A stretch of 64,000 nucleotides of DNA from Amulumruptor sp947039275 (GTDB lineage Bacteria > Bacteroidota > Bacteroidia > Bacteroidales > Muribaculaceae): contig CAMQYL010000005.1 in NCBI GenBank assembly GCA_947039275.1, forward strand, positions 1 through 64,000. Reading direction: 5' to 3'. Positions 54,050-62,821 of this stretch are shown one piece after another. The position numbers and the translations under genes were made by a program. The notes beneath the pieces were generated by a model. The model made no database searches, was not told the DNA's origin, and saw nothing but the letters and a program-made list of their open reading frames with translations. The stretch's first letter is position 1. Every line of letters begins with the position of its first letter.

Positions 54050-54441
54050 GCGGCATGTCCCAATGCTGTTCACTTAAGCATGGTAAGTGCAATCAAATAT
54101 AAAAGGTACGTCGGAGACGTGCCAGCCGTGCGAAACCCCATGCACGGAGCGTCAGCGAACGTACATGGGGGGACACAGGATGCCCATGTAAAACCAACCT
54201 CGGAGAGGTTGTGGTACGCATAATTATGTGTAAGTTGTTGATTTAAAGCGGAAAATGAAAATGGCGATGCAGGGACGCGGGTATGCCCCAACCTCTCCGA
54301 GGTTGGTCATAATGGCATGTCATCTGACCCCATGTACGTTCGCTGACGCTCCGTGCATGGGGTTTCGCACGACTGATACGTCTCCGACGTATCTATCCGT
54401 ATCAGACCTTAAGTGAACAGCATTGCGGCATGTCCCTACAT
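54050..54441. repeat. Nested-palindrome element, family A, copy 2, with terminal repeats
   Basis: Outer inverted ends AATGCTGTTCACTTAAG (to 54078) and CTTAAGTGAACAGCATT (from 54408). Inside are the family A modules: ACGTCGGAGACGT (54108-54120), the 35-base CCCCATG/CATGGGG hairpin (54136-54170), CAACCTCGGAGAGGTTG (54195-54211), an AT-rich centre with TTGATTTAAA, then the inverted set at 54289-54305, 54328-54362 and 54378-54390. The 35-base hairpin differs from copy 1 by one base. No coding gene is credible. From 54442 to 54529 nothing else is visible. Confidence 0.85.
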
Positions 54442-54529
54442 TCTGACGACTCTGTTAAAAATCAAAACACTCACAAACTGCGTCTTACATACTCCATCAT
54501 AATATTTTGAAAAATCCATAAATAATAGC

Positions 54530-54538
54530 TAAATTTGT
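54530..54538 (+). promoter_or_regulatory. Promoter of the fumarate reductase operon (TAAATTTGT)
   Basis: TAnnTTTG match with TTTG about 20 bases upstream (near 54507) as -33 element; 64 bases before the ATG. Confidence 0.7.
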
Positions 54539-54602
54539 GGACTAATTGAACCCATGAAGAAGTAGAAATCAATTAAATAATTAATTTTCCAACCAAACTA
54601 TT

Positions 54603-55415
54603 ATGTGGTTAACATGTTCATCCATAGGACGTAAGCTCGTAATGGCCATCACTGGCGCGTGCCTCATCCTATTTGTTACCTTTCACGCTGTAATGAATGG
54701 CGTGGCTCTGTTCTGGCCTGCAGCCTACAATGTAGTATGCGAGTTTCTCGGAGCCAACTGGTATGCACTCGTTGCATCAATGGGCCTCGGATTGCTGATG
54801 CTCCTCCACATTGTCTACGCTTGCTGGCTGACCATCCAGAACCGTAAAGCCCGCGGCAACGACCGTTATGCCGTAGTGCGCAAGCCGGCTCAGGTAGAAT
54901 GGGCATCGCAAAACATGCTCGTGCTCGGTATCGTGATTCTGGCGTTCGCTGTAGTGCACCTGATCCAGTTCTGGGCAAAGATGCAGCTTGCCGAAATCTT
55001 CCACTCTCCCTACATGCACGAGGGCGTAGCCGTTCCTCCCCAGGCTGGCACACTCTTCCTGCAGATCGCCTTCAGCCAGCCCTGGACACTCATCGTCTAT
55101 GTCATCGGCTTCATCGCCCTGTGGTTTCACATGACCCACGGTTTCTGGTCAATGTTCCAGAGCGCAGGATGGAACAATGACACCTGGCTGCCCCGCCTCA
55201 AGTGCATCGGTAACTGGTGGACCACCATCGTCGTAGGCCTCTTCCTCGCCGAAGCCATCGTGTTTACCGTGCAGGCTCACCGCGGTCTCTACACCACCGA
55301 TCCCGTCCTCATCGAGCAGTATCAGGAATTTGCCTGCGAGGATGACCAGAACGGAGGTCCCGTCAACGGATTCGAGGGTTCGGAGTCTGAAATTGACCTG
55401 ATTGTCGTTGAGTAA
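54603..55415 (+). CDS. sdhC: Succinate dehydrogenase/fumarate reductase cytochrome b subunit
   Basis: A 270-residue protein with five membrane helices and several helix-borne histidines (FHAVMNGVALF, LLHIVYACW, VVHLIQFW, FHMTHGFWSMFQSAGW) as expected for the di-heme cytochrome b of the Wolinella-type enzyme. It exchanges electrons with menaquinone. The acidic C-terminal tail (about 245-270) is an extension beyond the usual length. First gene of the three-gene complex II operon that in Bacteroidales mainly reduces fumarate to succinate. Confidence 0.94.
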   Translation: MWLTCSSIGRKLVMAITGACLILFVTFHAVMNGVALFWPAAYNVVCEFLGANWYALVASMGLGLLMLLHIVYACWLTIQNRKARGNDRYAVVRKPAQVEWASQNMLVLGIVILAFAVVHLIQFWAKMQLAEIFHSPYMHEGVAVPPQAGTLFLQIAFSQPWTLIVYVIGFIALWFHMTHGFWSMFQSAGWNNDTWLPRLKCIGNWWTTIVVGLFLAEAIVFTVQAHRGLYTTDPVLIEQYQEFACEDDQNGGPVNGFEGSESEIDLIVVE

Positions 55416-55494
55416 TAATCTCTGACTTAAGTCATACTTCAACGCCACACTCACTCATCTTAATCTCCCCAACGATTAAACCTACTACATCACA

Positions 55495-57522
55495 ATGGCT
55501 GATATAAAAAATCTCGAGGGCATGATCGACTCGACTCCTATAATGAAGGACTACGCCGACATCGAATCTGCCAAACTCCCCCAATACCAGATAGACAGCA
55601 AGATTCCCGAAGGTCCCGTCGCCGACAAGTGGAAAAACTATAAGGCTCACCAGAAGCTCGTCAACCCCGCCAACAAGCGTAACCTCGATGTTATCGTCGT
55701 AGGTACCGGTCTGGCTGGCGCATCCGCCGCATCTTCACTCGGCGAACTCGGCTTCAATGTCTACAACTTCTGTATCCAGGACAGCCCCCGCCGCGCTCAC
55801 TCCATCGCAGCCCAGGGCGGTATCAACGCTGCCAAGGACTACCAGAACGACGGTGACTCAGTGTACCGCCTATTCTACGACACCGTCAAGGGCGGCGACT
55901 TCCGCTCACGCGAAGCCAACGTGTACCGTCTTGCCGAGGTGTCAAACAACATCATCGACCAGTGCGTGGCACAGGGTGTACCTTTCGCGCGTGAATACGG
56001 CGGTCTGCTTGCCAACCGCTCATTTGGCGGCGCACAGGTATCACGTACATTCTACGCCAAGGGTCAGACAGGTCAGCAGCTGCTGCTCGGTGCCTACGCA
56101 TCGCTCAACCGTCAGATCAAGAAAGGCACAGTGCGCTCTTACAACCGTCGTGAGATGCTCGACATCGTCATCATCGATGGTCGCGCCCGCGGTGTCATCA
56201 TGCGCAACCTCATCACTGGCGAGATAGAGCGTTATGCCGCTCACGCAGTGGTGCTCGCTACAGGCGGCTACGGACGTGCATTCTTCCTCTCGACCAATGC
56301 CATGGGCTGCAACGGTTCGGCTGCCGTACAGGCATTCAAGAAGGGTGCCTATCTGAGCAACCTCGCTTTCACTCAGATCCATCCCACCTGTATCCCCGTA
56401 CACGGCGAAGACCAGTCAAAGCTCACCCTCATGAGCGAGTCGCTCCGTAACGACGGCCGCATCTGGGTTCCCAAGAAGAAAGAAGATGCCGAAGCCATAC
56501 GCGCCGGCAAGAAACGTCCGACCGACATCCCCGACGAGGACCGCGACTTCTATCTTGAACGCCGCTATCCCGCATTCGGCAACCTCTGCCCCCGTGACAT
56601 CGCCAGCCGTGCCGCCAAGGAACGCTGCGATGCCGGTTACGGTGTCGGCACAGGCAACGCCGTATATCTCGACTTCAAATACGCTATCGACCGTCTCGGC
56701 AAGGATGTCGTGGCTGACCGCTACGGCAACCTCTTCGACATGTATCAGATGATCTCTGATGACAATCCCTACGAGACACCTATGATGATATTCCCTGCAA
56801 GCCACTACACCATGGGCGGCATATGGGTAGACTACGAACTCCAGACATCGGTCAAGGGTCTCTTCGCTATCGGCGAATGCAACTTCAGCGACCACGGTGC
56901 CAACCGTCTCGGCGCTTCTGCCCTCATGCAGGGTCTCGCCGACGGATACTTTGTGCTCCCCTACACCATGCAGAACTATCTCAGCGACCAGATCAAGGTG
57001 CCCCACTTCAAGACCAACACCCCTGAATTTGACGCAGCCGAGAAGGGTGTGCGTGATCGCATCGCCAAGCTCATGGCTATCAAGGGTACAAAGAGCCCCG
57101 ACCAGATCCACAAGCGTCTCGGTCACGTCATGTGGGATCTCGTGGGCATGGGCCGCAATCTCCAGGGTCTCGTAAAGGCGGTTGACGAAATCGAGAAGGT
57201 TAAGAAAGAATTCTACACCGACCTCCGCATAGTCGGAAGCGCTGACGACCTCAACACCGAGCTCGAAAAGGCTCTCCGCCTTGAGGACTTCCTCGTAATC
57301 GCCAAGATGATGGCTATCGATGCCCTCCACCGCAACGAGTCATGCGGCGCACACTTCCGCGAGGAATACCAGACAGCCGACGGCGAAGCAGCACGTAACG
57401 ACAAGGACTACATGTATGTCAGCTGCTGGAAGTACACAGGTGACAATGAGAAGCCCATCCTCCTCAAGGAGCCCCTCAAGTATGAAGCAATCCAGGTACA
57501 GACACGTAACTACAAGTCTTAA
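55495..57522 (+). CDS. sdhA: Fumarate reductase/succinate dehydrogenase flavoprotein subunit
   Basis: A 675-residue catalytic subunit. The FAD loop VIVVGTGLAGASAASSLGELG is near residue 65 and the His that binds FAD covalently is in RRAHSIAAQGGINAAK. The quinol-linked subunit A signature continues with GGDFRSREANV, and the capping/active-site region has IHPTCIP and HYTMGGIWVDYE. The length matches the long form of Bacteroidetes and Epsilonproteobacteria. Confidence 0.96.
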   Translation: MADIKNLEGMIDSTPIMKDYADIESAKLPQYQIDSKIPEGPVADKWKNYKAHQKLVNPANKRNLDVIVVGTGLAGASAASSLGELGFNVYNFCIQDSPRRAHSIAAQGGINAAKDYQNDGDSVYRLFYDTVKGGDFRSREANVYRLAEVSNNIIDQCVAQGVPFAREYGGLLANRSFGGAQVSRTFYAKGQTGQQLLLGAYASLNRQIKKGTVRSYNRREMLDIVIIDGRARGVIMRNLITGEIERYAAHAVVLATGGYGRAFFLSTNAMGCNGSAAVQAFKKGAYLSNLAFTQIHPTCIPVHGEDQSKLTLMSESLRNDGRIWVPKKKEDAEAIRAGKKRPTDIPDEDRDFYLERRYPAFGNLCPRDIASRAAKERCDAGYGVGTGNAVYLDFKYAIDRLGKDVVADRYGNLFDMYQMISDDNPYETPMMIFPASHYTMGGIWVDYELQTSVKGLFAIGECNFSDHGANRLGASALMQGLADGYFVLPYTMQNYLSDQIKVPHFKTNTPEFDAAEKGVRDRIAKLMAIKGTKSPDQIHKRLGHVMWDLVGMGRNLQGLVKAVDEIEKVKKEFYTDLRIVGSADDLNTELEKALRLEDFLVIAKMMAIDALHRNESCGAHFREEYQTADGEAARNDKDYMYVSCWKYTGDNEKPILLKEPLKYEAIQVQTRNYKS

Positions 57523-57572
57523 CCGGTAAATCAACTTTCTTCAACCCCCTTATTCAAGAGATTTATCCCGTC

Positions 57573-58328
57573 ATGGAAAATTCAATAAGCGTAAACTTGA
57601 AAATATGGCGTCAGCGCAGCCCCAAAGAGAAGGGCGCGTTCGTCACCTACCATCTTGACAACGTATCTACCGGTTCCAGCTTCCTTGAGATGCTCGATAT
57701 GCTCAACCAGCAGCTCGTAGACAAAGGCGAAGAGCCTGTAGTATTTGACAGCGACTGCCGTGAGGGCATCTGCGGTATGTGCTCGCTCTACATCAACGGA
57801 CATCCCCACGGTCCGGTGCAGGGCATCACTACATGCCAGCTCCACATGCGCAAGTTCAAGGACGGCGACACCATCACAATCGAGCCTTGGCGTTCGGCTG
57901 CATTCCCTGTGATCCGTGACCTCATGGTCAACCGCAATGCCTTTGACCAGATCCAGCAGGCTGGCGGTTATGTATCATTTAACTGCGGCGGCGCTCCCGA
58001 TGCCAACAACATCCCCATCAGCAAGGAAATCGCCGACATGGCTATGGACTCTGCTACCTGCATCGGCTGCGGCGCATGTGTGGCAGCCTGCAAAAACGGT
58101 TCGGCAATGCTGTTCGTAGGTGCCAAGGTCAGCCAGTTCGCGCTGCTGCCCCAGGGACACCCCGAACGTGCCCGTCGCGCCCGTGCCATGGTGCGCAAGA
58201 TGGACGAACTGGGCTTCGGCAACTGCACCAACACCGGAGCATGCGCAGCCGAGTGCCCCAAAAACGTGCCTCTGAGCAACATCGCCCGCCTCAACCGCGA
58301 GTTCGAGAAAGCAAAATTTGCTGACTAA
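57573..58328 (+). CDS. sdhB: Fumarate reductase/succinate dehydrogenase iron-sulfur subunit
   Basis: A 251-residue electron-transfer subunit. The [2Fe-2S] cysteines are in CREGICGMCSLYINGH and TTCQ; the C-terminal clusters use CIGCGACVAACKNGS and CTNTGACAAECPKNVP. It bridges the flavoprotein and cytochrome b. It is the last gene of the operon; a stem-loop lies at 58375-58406. Confidence 0.96.
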   Translation: MENSISVNLKIWRQRSPKEKGAFVTYHLDNVSTGSSFLEMLDMLNQQLVDKGEEPVVFDSDCREGICGMCSLYINGHPHGPVQGITTCQLHMRKFKDGDTITIEPWRSAAFPVIRDLMVNRNAFDQIQQAGGYVSFNCGGAPDANNIPISKEIADMAMDSATCIGCGACVAACKNGSAMLFVGAKVSQFALLPQGHPERARRARAMVRKMDELGFGNCTNTGACAAECPKNVPLSNIARLNREFEKAKFAD

Positions 58329-58374
58329 GTATCTGACCTAAAGGGAGCGCACTGCTTCCCAGCATCAATATCGC

Positions 58375-58406
58375 CAATGGCTGCGGCTTCAGTGTCGCAG
58401 CCATTG
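58375..58406 (+). terminator. Stem-loop after the fumarate reductase operon
   Basis: A perfect 11-bp stem (CAATGGCTGCG / CGCAGCCATTG) with a 10-base loop; the following CTGTTACT is only weakly T-rich. Confidence 0.6.
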
Positions 58407-58443
58407 CTGTTACTATACCATTGATGATTAGAGGTTGTTTTGC

Positions 58444-58452
58444 TATATTTGC
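58444..58452 (+). promoter_or_regulatory. Promoter -7 box for the DUF4405 gene
   Basis: TATATTTGC, 16 bases before the ATG at 58469. Confidence 0.7.
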
Positions 58453-58468
58453 AGAAAACGTATAAGAT

Positions 58469-58903
58469 ATGACACAAGGTAATACATTAAAAAAGACGGT
58501 CGACACGACGCTATGTGTGACTTTCATTCTCGTACTGGCAACAGGCATAATGCTGCATCTCAAGAGCCACGGCATACTGATACAGCCACGCCCAGTGCTC
58601 AAAGCTATCCATTATATTCTTGGATTCCTGATGACAGCATGCATGGCTTTCCATGCCACGGTATATTTCAAGCCGTTGATTGCCATGCAGAGCCGGCACA
58701 GATGGTTCTGCACTGACACATGGATTTTGTTGGTCTTTTTCATCGCCGTTCTGGCAACAGGTCTCGTCAAGCTGCTTTCCCCTGTCAAGATACCCCACCT
58801 GGGTCTATGGCACTACATACTCGGACTGATTATGTCAGCGGCAGCTATCATACATCTCTGGATAGCCCTGCCCTACCTCCTCGACAAATACCACCGCCGA
58901 TAG
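58469..58903 (+). CDS. DUF4405 family membrane protein
   Basis: A 144-residue protein with four hydrophobic helices. Helices carry His (LHLKSHG, AIHYILGF, AFHATVYF, LWHYILGL, IIHLWIALP), as in small cytochrome b-like heme proteins. DUF4405 proteins are of unknown function; a heme/quinone electron-transfer role is inferred from the paired helix histidines. It has its own promoter after the fumarate reductase operon. Confidence 0.83.
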   Translation: MTQGNTLKKTVDTTLCVTFILVLATGIMLHLKSHGILIQPRPVLKAIHYILGFLMTACMAFHATVYFKPLIAMQSRHRWFCTDTWILLVFFIAVLATGLVKLLSPVKIPHLGLWHYILGLIMSAAAIIHLWIALPYLLDKYHRR

Positions 58904-58956
58904 GCAGGGACATGGAGAAATGCCGATTCCTTAACGAACATGGAAATCACATGGAC

Positions 58957-59034
58957 GTAGGGACGCGGCGTGCCGCGTCAACGTATCAAGGCTGATAAGC
59001 AGGTGCTTGATGACGCGGCACGCCGCGTCCCTAC
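58957..59034. repeat. REP-like inverted pair, GACGCGGC variant
   Basis: Perfect 24-bp arms, starting GTAGGGACGCGGCGTGCC and ending in the complement, with a 30-base loop. Near-identical arms occur at 26274-26342. Confidence 0.88.
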
Positions 59035-59113
59035 TTCTGGTCAATCTTTTGCTGCGTGTGCCTGACGAGATGAGATTATCTCGATCTGCTATTCTAAAGC
59101 ACTTATAACTCTT

Positions 59114-59199
59114 GTAGGGACATGCCGTGGCATGTCTGCTTTCAGCAGCACTTGCAAATGCAACGCCTGATGGGCGGACATGCCACGGCATGTCCCTAC
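59114..59199. repeat. REP-like inverted pair, GACATGCC variant
   Basis: GTAGGGACATGCCGTGGCAT plus GTC (59114-59136) and its exact complement (59177-59199), each itself palindromic, 40 bases apart. A half copy (GCGTCCCTAC) follows near 59253. Confidence 0.88.
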
Positions 59200-59276
59200 A
59201 CTTCTACGATTCCCCTTACATAACAGCAAAAGATTGACCAGTAGTAGCCGCGTCCCTACAAATATGCTCGTTTCCA

Positions 59277-61334
59277 TCATGCCGTAGGGGGATTTTTGCG
59301 GAGGGTGGTGGCGAGGCGTGCGGGGGTGAGGTCGGCGGGGTAGGTGTCAAAGGGGAGGCGCAAGGGGCAGCCCTCGGCATAGCGTGAGCATCCGTAGGCT
59401 GTGCGGCCTTTGAGCAAATGGCCTTCGCTGCAGAGGGGGCACTTTATGTCTTCGAGCTTGCGTACACGCGGAGCTGACTGTTTGCGCGGCTTCTTTGGCT
59501 TCTCAGCTTCGGATGCCTTTGGCTCTGGCTTCTCGGCTGCCGTGGCGATGGTGCGTCCTGAATTGTCAGACAGCACATTGATGACAGTCTGATTGACCAT
59601 CTGCTTCAGTTCGGCAATGAAATCGGCAGGGGCGTAGTCACCACGCTCGATGCGGCGCAGTTTGCTCTCCCACAGACCGGTGAGTTTTGCGCTCTTGAGG
59701 AGCGGCTCATTGATGGTGGCTATGAGGTCTATACCAGCCTGCGAGGGAAGTATGGATTTGCGCTGGCGGTAGATATATTTACGCTTGAACAGCGTCTCTA
59801 TGATGGAAGCACGTGTAGATGGACGTCCGATACCGTTTTCTTTCATCGCTTCGCGCAGAGTCTCATCCTCTACCGTGCGCCCCGCCCCTTCCATGGCACG
59901 GAGCAGGGAGCCTTCGGTATATGGCTTGGGGGGTTGTGTGGCTTTCTTGAGCAGCGACGGCTCATGGGGACCGTGCTCGCCTACGGCCATTTCGGGCATA
60001 GCCGCATTCTCGGCATCGTCACTGCCATCAGTCGGAGCTTCCTTGGCATCAGAAGCGTATACATTGCGCCACCCAGGCTCAGTAATGACCTTGCCTGTGG
60101 CTTTGAACTCCACTTCGGCAGCCTTAGCCATGACTGTCGTGGAGTTGAAGATGCAATCGGGATAGAACGCAGCGATGAACCTGCGGGCTATCAGATGGTA
60201 GAGCTTCTTTTCATCGCCGACAAGCACCGTAGGCGATTGACCTGTAGGTATTATGGCGTGGTGGTCGGTGACCTTGGCGTTGTCAAAGACCTTCTTGCTC
60301 TTGGGCAGCCTCGAAGCGAGCACCGGAGCAGTCAAAGCCGCATACGGAGTCATACGCCGCAGTATGTCAGGAATCTTGGGATACAAGTCCTCGCTAAGAT
60401 AGGTGGTGTCGACACGCGGATAGGTGGTCACTTTCTTCTCGTAGAGCGTCTGTATGAGCCGAAGAGTATCGTCGGCACTCCACCCCCACTTTTTGTTGCA
60501 CTCTACCTGGAGCGATGTCAGGTCAAACAAGCGCGACGGTGCCTCGCGCCCTTTCTTATCCTGCACATCAGTGATATAGAGGTCTACTCCGGCTATGGAC
60601 TGCGCGGCGCGGTTGGCATCATCCTCCGAGGTATATCGCCCCTTGGTGGAATTGAAAGTGACGCCTCTATATAGTGTCTTGACTTCCCAATAGTCCTCAG
60701 GACGGAAATTCTGTATCTCAAGGTGGCGGTTGACGATCAGAGCCAGGGTCGGAGTCTGGACACGTCCCACCGACAGCACCCCTGCACCCTGACCGTAGCG
60801 GAGCGAGTATAGGCGCGTGGCGTTCATGCCAAGCAGCCAGTCGCCTATGGCACGTGACAGTCCGGCATAATAAAGATTGTCGAAGTCAGCCTGCGGACGC
60901 AGATGTGCGAATCCTTCGCGTATGGCATCGTCGGTCAGCGACGAAATCCACAACCGTTTCACCGGGCAACTGACCGAAGCCTTCTGCATCACCCACCGCT
61001 GTATGAGCTCTCCCTCCTGTCCGGCATCACCGCAGTTGACGACCTCCTCAGCCTCAGAGATAAGAGTCTCGATGACATGAAACTGCCGGCGGTAGCTGTC
61101 GTTGTCGATGAGCTTGATGCCGAATCCAGCCGGTATCATCGGCAACGCACCGAGAGCCCACCGCTTCCATGCCGGAGTGTAGTCATGCGGCTCCTTGAGG
61201 GTACAGAGATGCCCGAAAGTCCATGTGACCTTCCAGCCCACCCCCTCATAATATCCGTCACGGCGCGTCGAAGCCCCGAGTATCTTGGCGATATCGGCAG
61301 CTACTGAAGGTTTCTCGGTGATGCAGAGTTTCAT
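59277..61334 (-). CDS. topB: DNA topoisomerase III
   Basis: A 685-residue type IA topoisomerase. The TOPRIM domain begins MKLCITEKPSVAADIAKILG and has the acidic triad region NCGDAGQEGELI. The SVGRVQTPTLAL loop is present and the catalytic tyrosine is Y305 in VTTYPRVDTTYL. A C-terminal zinc-finger-like CPLCSEGHLLKGRTAYGCS follows a Lys/Pro-rich linker. The TopB-type length suits decatenation with RecQ-like partners. In Bacteroidales topB paralogues also travel on mobile elements, but no such element is seen here; it is bounded by REP-like pairs on both sides. Confidence 0.94.
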   Translation of the reverse strand: MKLCITEKPSVAADIAKILGASTRRDGYYEGVGWKVTWTFGHLCTLKEPHDYTPAWKRWALGALPMIPAGFGIKLIDNDSYRRQFHVIETLISEAEEVVNCGDAGQEGELIQRWVMQKASVSCPVKRLWISSLTDDAIREGFAHLRPQADFDNLYYAGLSRAIGDWLLGMNATRLYSLRYGQGAGVLSVGRVQTPTLALIVNRHLEIQNFRPEDYWEVKTLYRGVTFNSTKGRYTSEDDANRAAQSIAGVDLYITDVQDKKGREAPSRLFDLTSLQVECNKKWGWSADDTLRLIQTLYEKKVTTYPRVDTTYLSEDLYPKIPDILRRMTPYAALTAPVLASRLPKSKKVFDNAKVTDHHAIIPTGQSPTVLVGDEKKLYHLIARRFIAAFYPDCIFNSTTVMAKAAEVEFKATGKVITEPGWRNVYASDAKEAPTDGSDDAENAAMPEMAVGEHGPHEPSLLKKATQPPKPYTEGSLLRAMEGAGRTVEDETLREAMKENGIGRPSTRASIIETLFKRKYIYRQRKSILPSQAGIDLIATINEPLLKSAKLTGLWESKLRRIERGDYAPADFIAELKQMVNQTVINVLSDNSGRTIATAAEKPEPKASEAEKPKKPRKQSAPRVRKLEDIKCPLCSEGHLLKGRTAYGCSRYAEGCPLRLPFDTYPADLTPARLATTLRKNPPTA

Positions 61335-61400
61335 TTATGGATTGCAATAGGGATGGTTATGGACTTGCAGGAATGGTGTTGCAGAACTGGATATTCATTT

Positions 61401-61491
61401 GTAGGGACATGCCATGGCATGTCTGAAAATACCATCCGATAGTGGATTAATCCACCGGGGCATCGGCTGACATGCCATGGCATGTCCCTAC
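61401..61491. repeat. REP-like inverted pair, GACATGCCATGGCATGTC variant
   Basis: GTAGGGACATGCCATGGCAT plus GTC (61401-61423) and its exact complement (61469-61491), 45 bases apart, between mazG and topB. Confidence 0.88.
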
Positions 61492-61550
61492 AAAGTAATG
61501 ATTTTCCACATTTACGACACATTATTACATTACGTAACGTTAACCGGTCC

Positions 61551-62354
61551 CTACGATTGACTGGTCGTAGCTGTTTTCGCATCGGACCAGAGGGCATCCA
61601 TCTCGGCGAGGGTCATGTCGCTGAGGGACCGTCCCTGAGCCTTGGCTGCTGCTTCGATGTGGTTGAATCGGCTGATGAATTTGCGGTTTGTGCGCTCCAG
61701 AGCCGTGTCAGGATTGATGCCATAGACACGCGCGAGATTTACGAGGCTGAAGAGCATGTCGCCCAGTTCCGCCTCCATGGCATCATGGTCACCCTTTGCC
61801 ACTTCCGCCTCAAACTCGGAGGTCTCCTCGCGCACCTTGTCCCACACCTGCTCCTTTTCGTCCCAGTCGAAACCCACATGGGCTGCCTTCTCCTGGATGC
61901 GGAAAGCCTTGACCAGAGACGGCAGCGATACAGGGACACCAGCGAGGACAGTGCGGTTGCCGCCCTTCTCACGGAGCTTGAGCTGTTCCCAGTTCTGCAT
62001 CACTTCGCCGGCATCGTTGACCTTGCAACGCTCACCGAACACATGAGGATGACGGAAAATCAGTTTGTCATTAAGGGCATCACAGACATCAGCGATGTCA
62101 AATGCGTCCTTTTCCTCCCCGATTTTGGCATAGAAAAGCACATGAAGCAATACATCGCCCAGCTCCTTGCGTATGTTGACATCATCCTCTGCCAGAAGAG
62201 CGTCACACAGCTCGTAGACCTCCTCTATGGTGTTAGGTCGAAGGGATTCGTTGGTCTGCACACGGTCCCAGGGACATTTGACCCTCAGCTCGTCAAGGGT
62301 ATCGATGACACGTCCGAGAGCCTCTATTTTTTCTTGTCGTGTATGTTGCGGCAT
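61551..62354 (-). CDS. mazG: Nucleoside triphosphate pyrophosphohydrolase MazG
   Basis: A 267-residue all-alpha NTP-PPase that hydrolyses NTPs and dNTPs to NMP and PPi. The N-terminal MazG domain reads CPWDRVQTNESLRPNTIEEVYELCDAL with EExxE-type metal residues, then ELGDVLLHVLFYAKI; a second, C-terminal MazG-like copy has EETSEFEAEVAKGDHDAMEAELGDML. It is house-cleaning and may modulate (p)ppGpp responses in other bacteria. It has its own promoter. Confidence 0.94.
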   Translation of the reverse strand: MPQHTRQEKIEALGRVIDTLDELRVKCPWDRVQTNESLRPNTIEEVYELCDALLAEDDVNIRKELGDVLLHVLFYAKIGEEKDAFDIADVCDALNDKLIFRHPHVFGERCKVNDAGEVMQNWEQLKLREKGGNRTVLAGVPVSLPSLVKAFRIQEKAAHVGFDWDEKEQVWDKVREETSEFEAEVAKGDHDAMEAELGDMLFSLVNLARVYGINPDTALERTNRKFISRFNHIEAAAKAQGRSLSDMTLAEMDALWSDAKTATTSQS

Positions 62355-62378
62355 GATCAGTATATTTATAACTCTATG

Positions 62379-62387
62379 GCAAAGTTA
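62379..62387 (-). promoter_or_regulatory. Promoter -7 box for mazG
   Basis: The minus strand reads TAACTTTGC, 24 bases before the ATG at 62354. Confidence 0.7.
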
Positions 62388-62546
62388 GAAAATTTTCATC
62401 TCTGTTTTAACATCAATACATCTTTAAAATAGCTTCAAGAGGCAGCCATACCCTCATAAAAACTGTTATGCAACATATTTTTGCAAAATTTTTCGCAATC
62501 ACTATAAATCATCGCAAAAATGTTTCTCCATTTCATAATTTTTCAC

Positions 62547-62555
62547 TAATTTTGC
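62547..62555 (+). promoter_or_regulatory. Possible promoter of the DUF3575-DUF3868 operon
   Basis: TAATTTTGC matches TAnnTTTG. If used it gives a leader of about 260 bases that includes the 27-base tandem repeat and the two palindromes. Confidence 0.55.
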
Positions 62556-62613
62556 AATCGGAAATATTATACAGAGTACATCAATACGGCAGATAGTCTA
62601 CATCTCTGCCTGC

Positions 62614-62666
62614 AATCGCATTCCGCTCTCAATTCTGACAAATCGCATTCCGCTCTCAATTCTGAC
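62614..62666. repeat. 27-bp-period direct repeat in the DUF3575 leader
   Basis: A 26-base sequence (AATCGCATTCCGCTCTCAAT then TCTGAC) at 62614-62639 is repeated exactly at 62641-62666. Confidence 0.85.
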
Positions 62667-62721
62667 GATACATTGCAGTAATCTTGCTTCCCCAAAAAGC
62701 ATCATACAAGCAGTCTTAATA

Positions 62722-62763
62722 ATATAAACATGGCATGCCATGTTTATATCCCCTATAGGGGAT
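62722..62763. promoter_or_regulatory. Two adjoining perfect palindromes upstream of DUF3575
   Basis: A 28-bp perfect palindrome (ATATAAACATGGCA and its complement, 62722-62749) overlaps by two bases a 16-bp perfect palindrome ATCCCCTATAGGGGAT (62748-62763). They end 58 bases before the ATG at 62822. They may be protein-binding sites or RNA hairpins in the leader. Confidence 0.65.
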
Positions 62764-62821
62764 AGATTTCCACTCTCTTGCATATAAACATACATATTTA
62801 TATATACTTCTTACCGTCATT

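Noticed and set aside
53602..54529. Insertion sequence remnant
   Set aside because: Inverted repeats are present but no transposase fragment was found on either strand; described as repeat elements instead.
59277..61334. topB as a marker of an integrative conjugative element
   Set aside because: No tra genes, integrase, relaxase or attachment site nearby; neighbours are housekeeping genes.
62614..62666. Possible CRISPR array (26-base repeat)
   Set aside because: Only two copies separated by one base, with no spacers and no cas genes in the window.
62722..62763. Invertible (phase-variable) promoter
   Set aside because: The inverted repeats are contiguous palindromes rather than arms flanking a promoter, and no recombinase gene is nearby.
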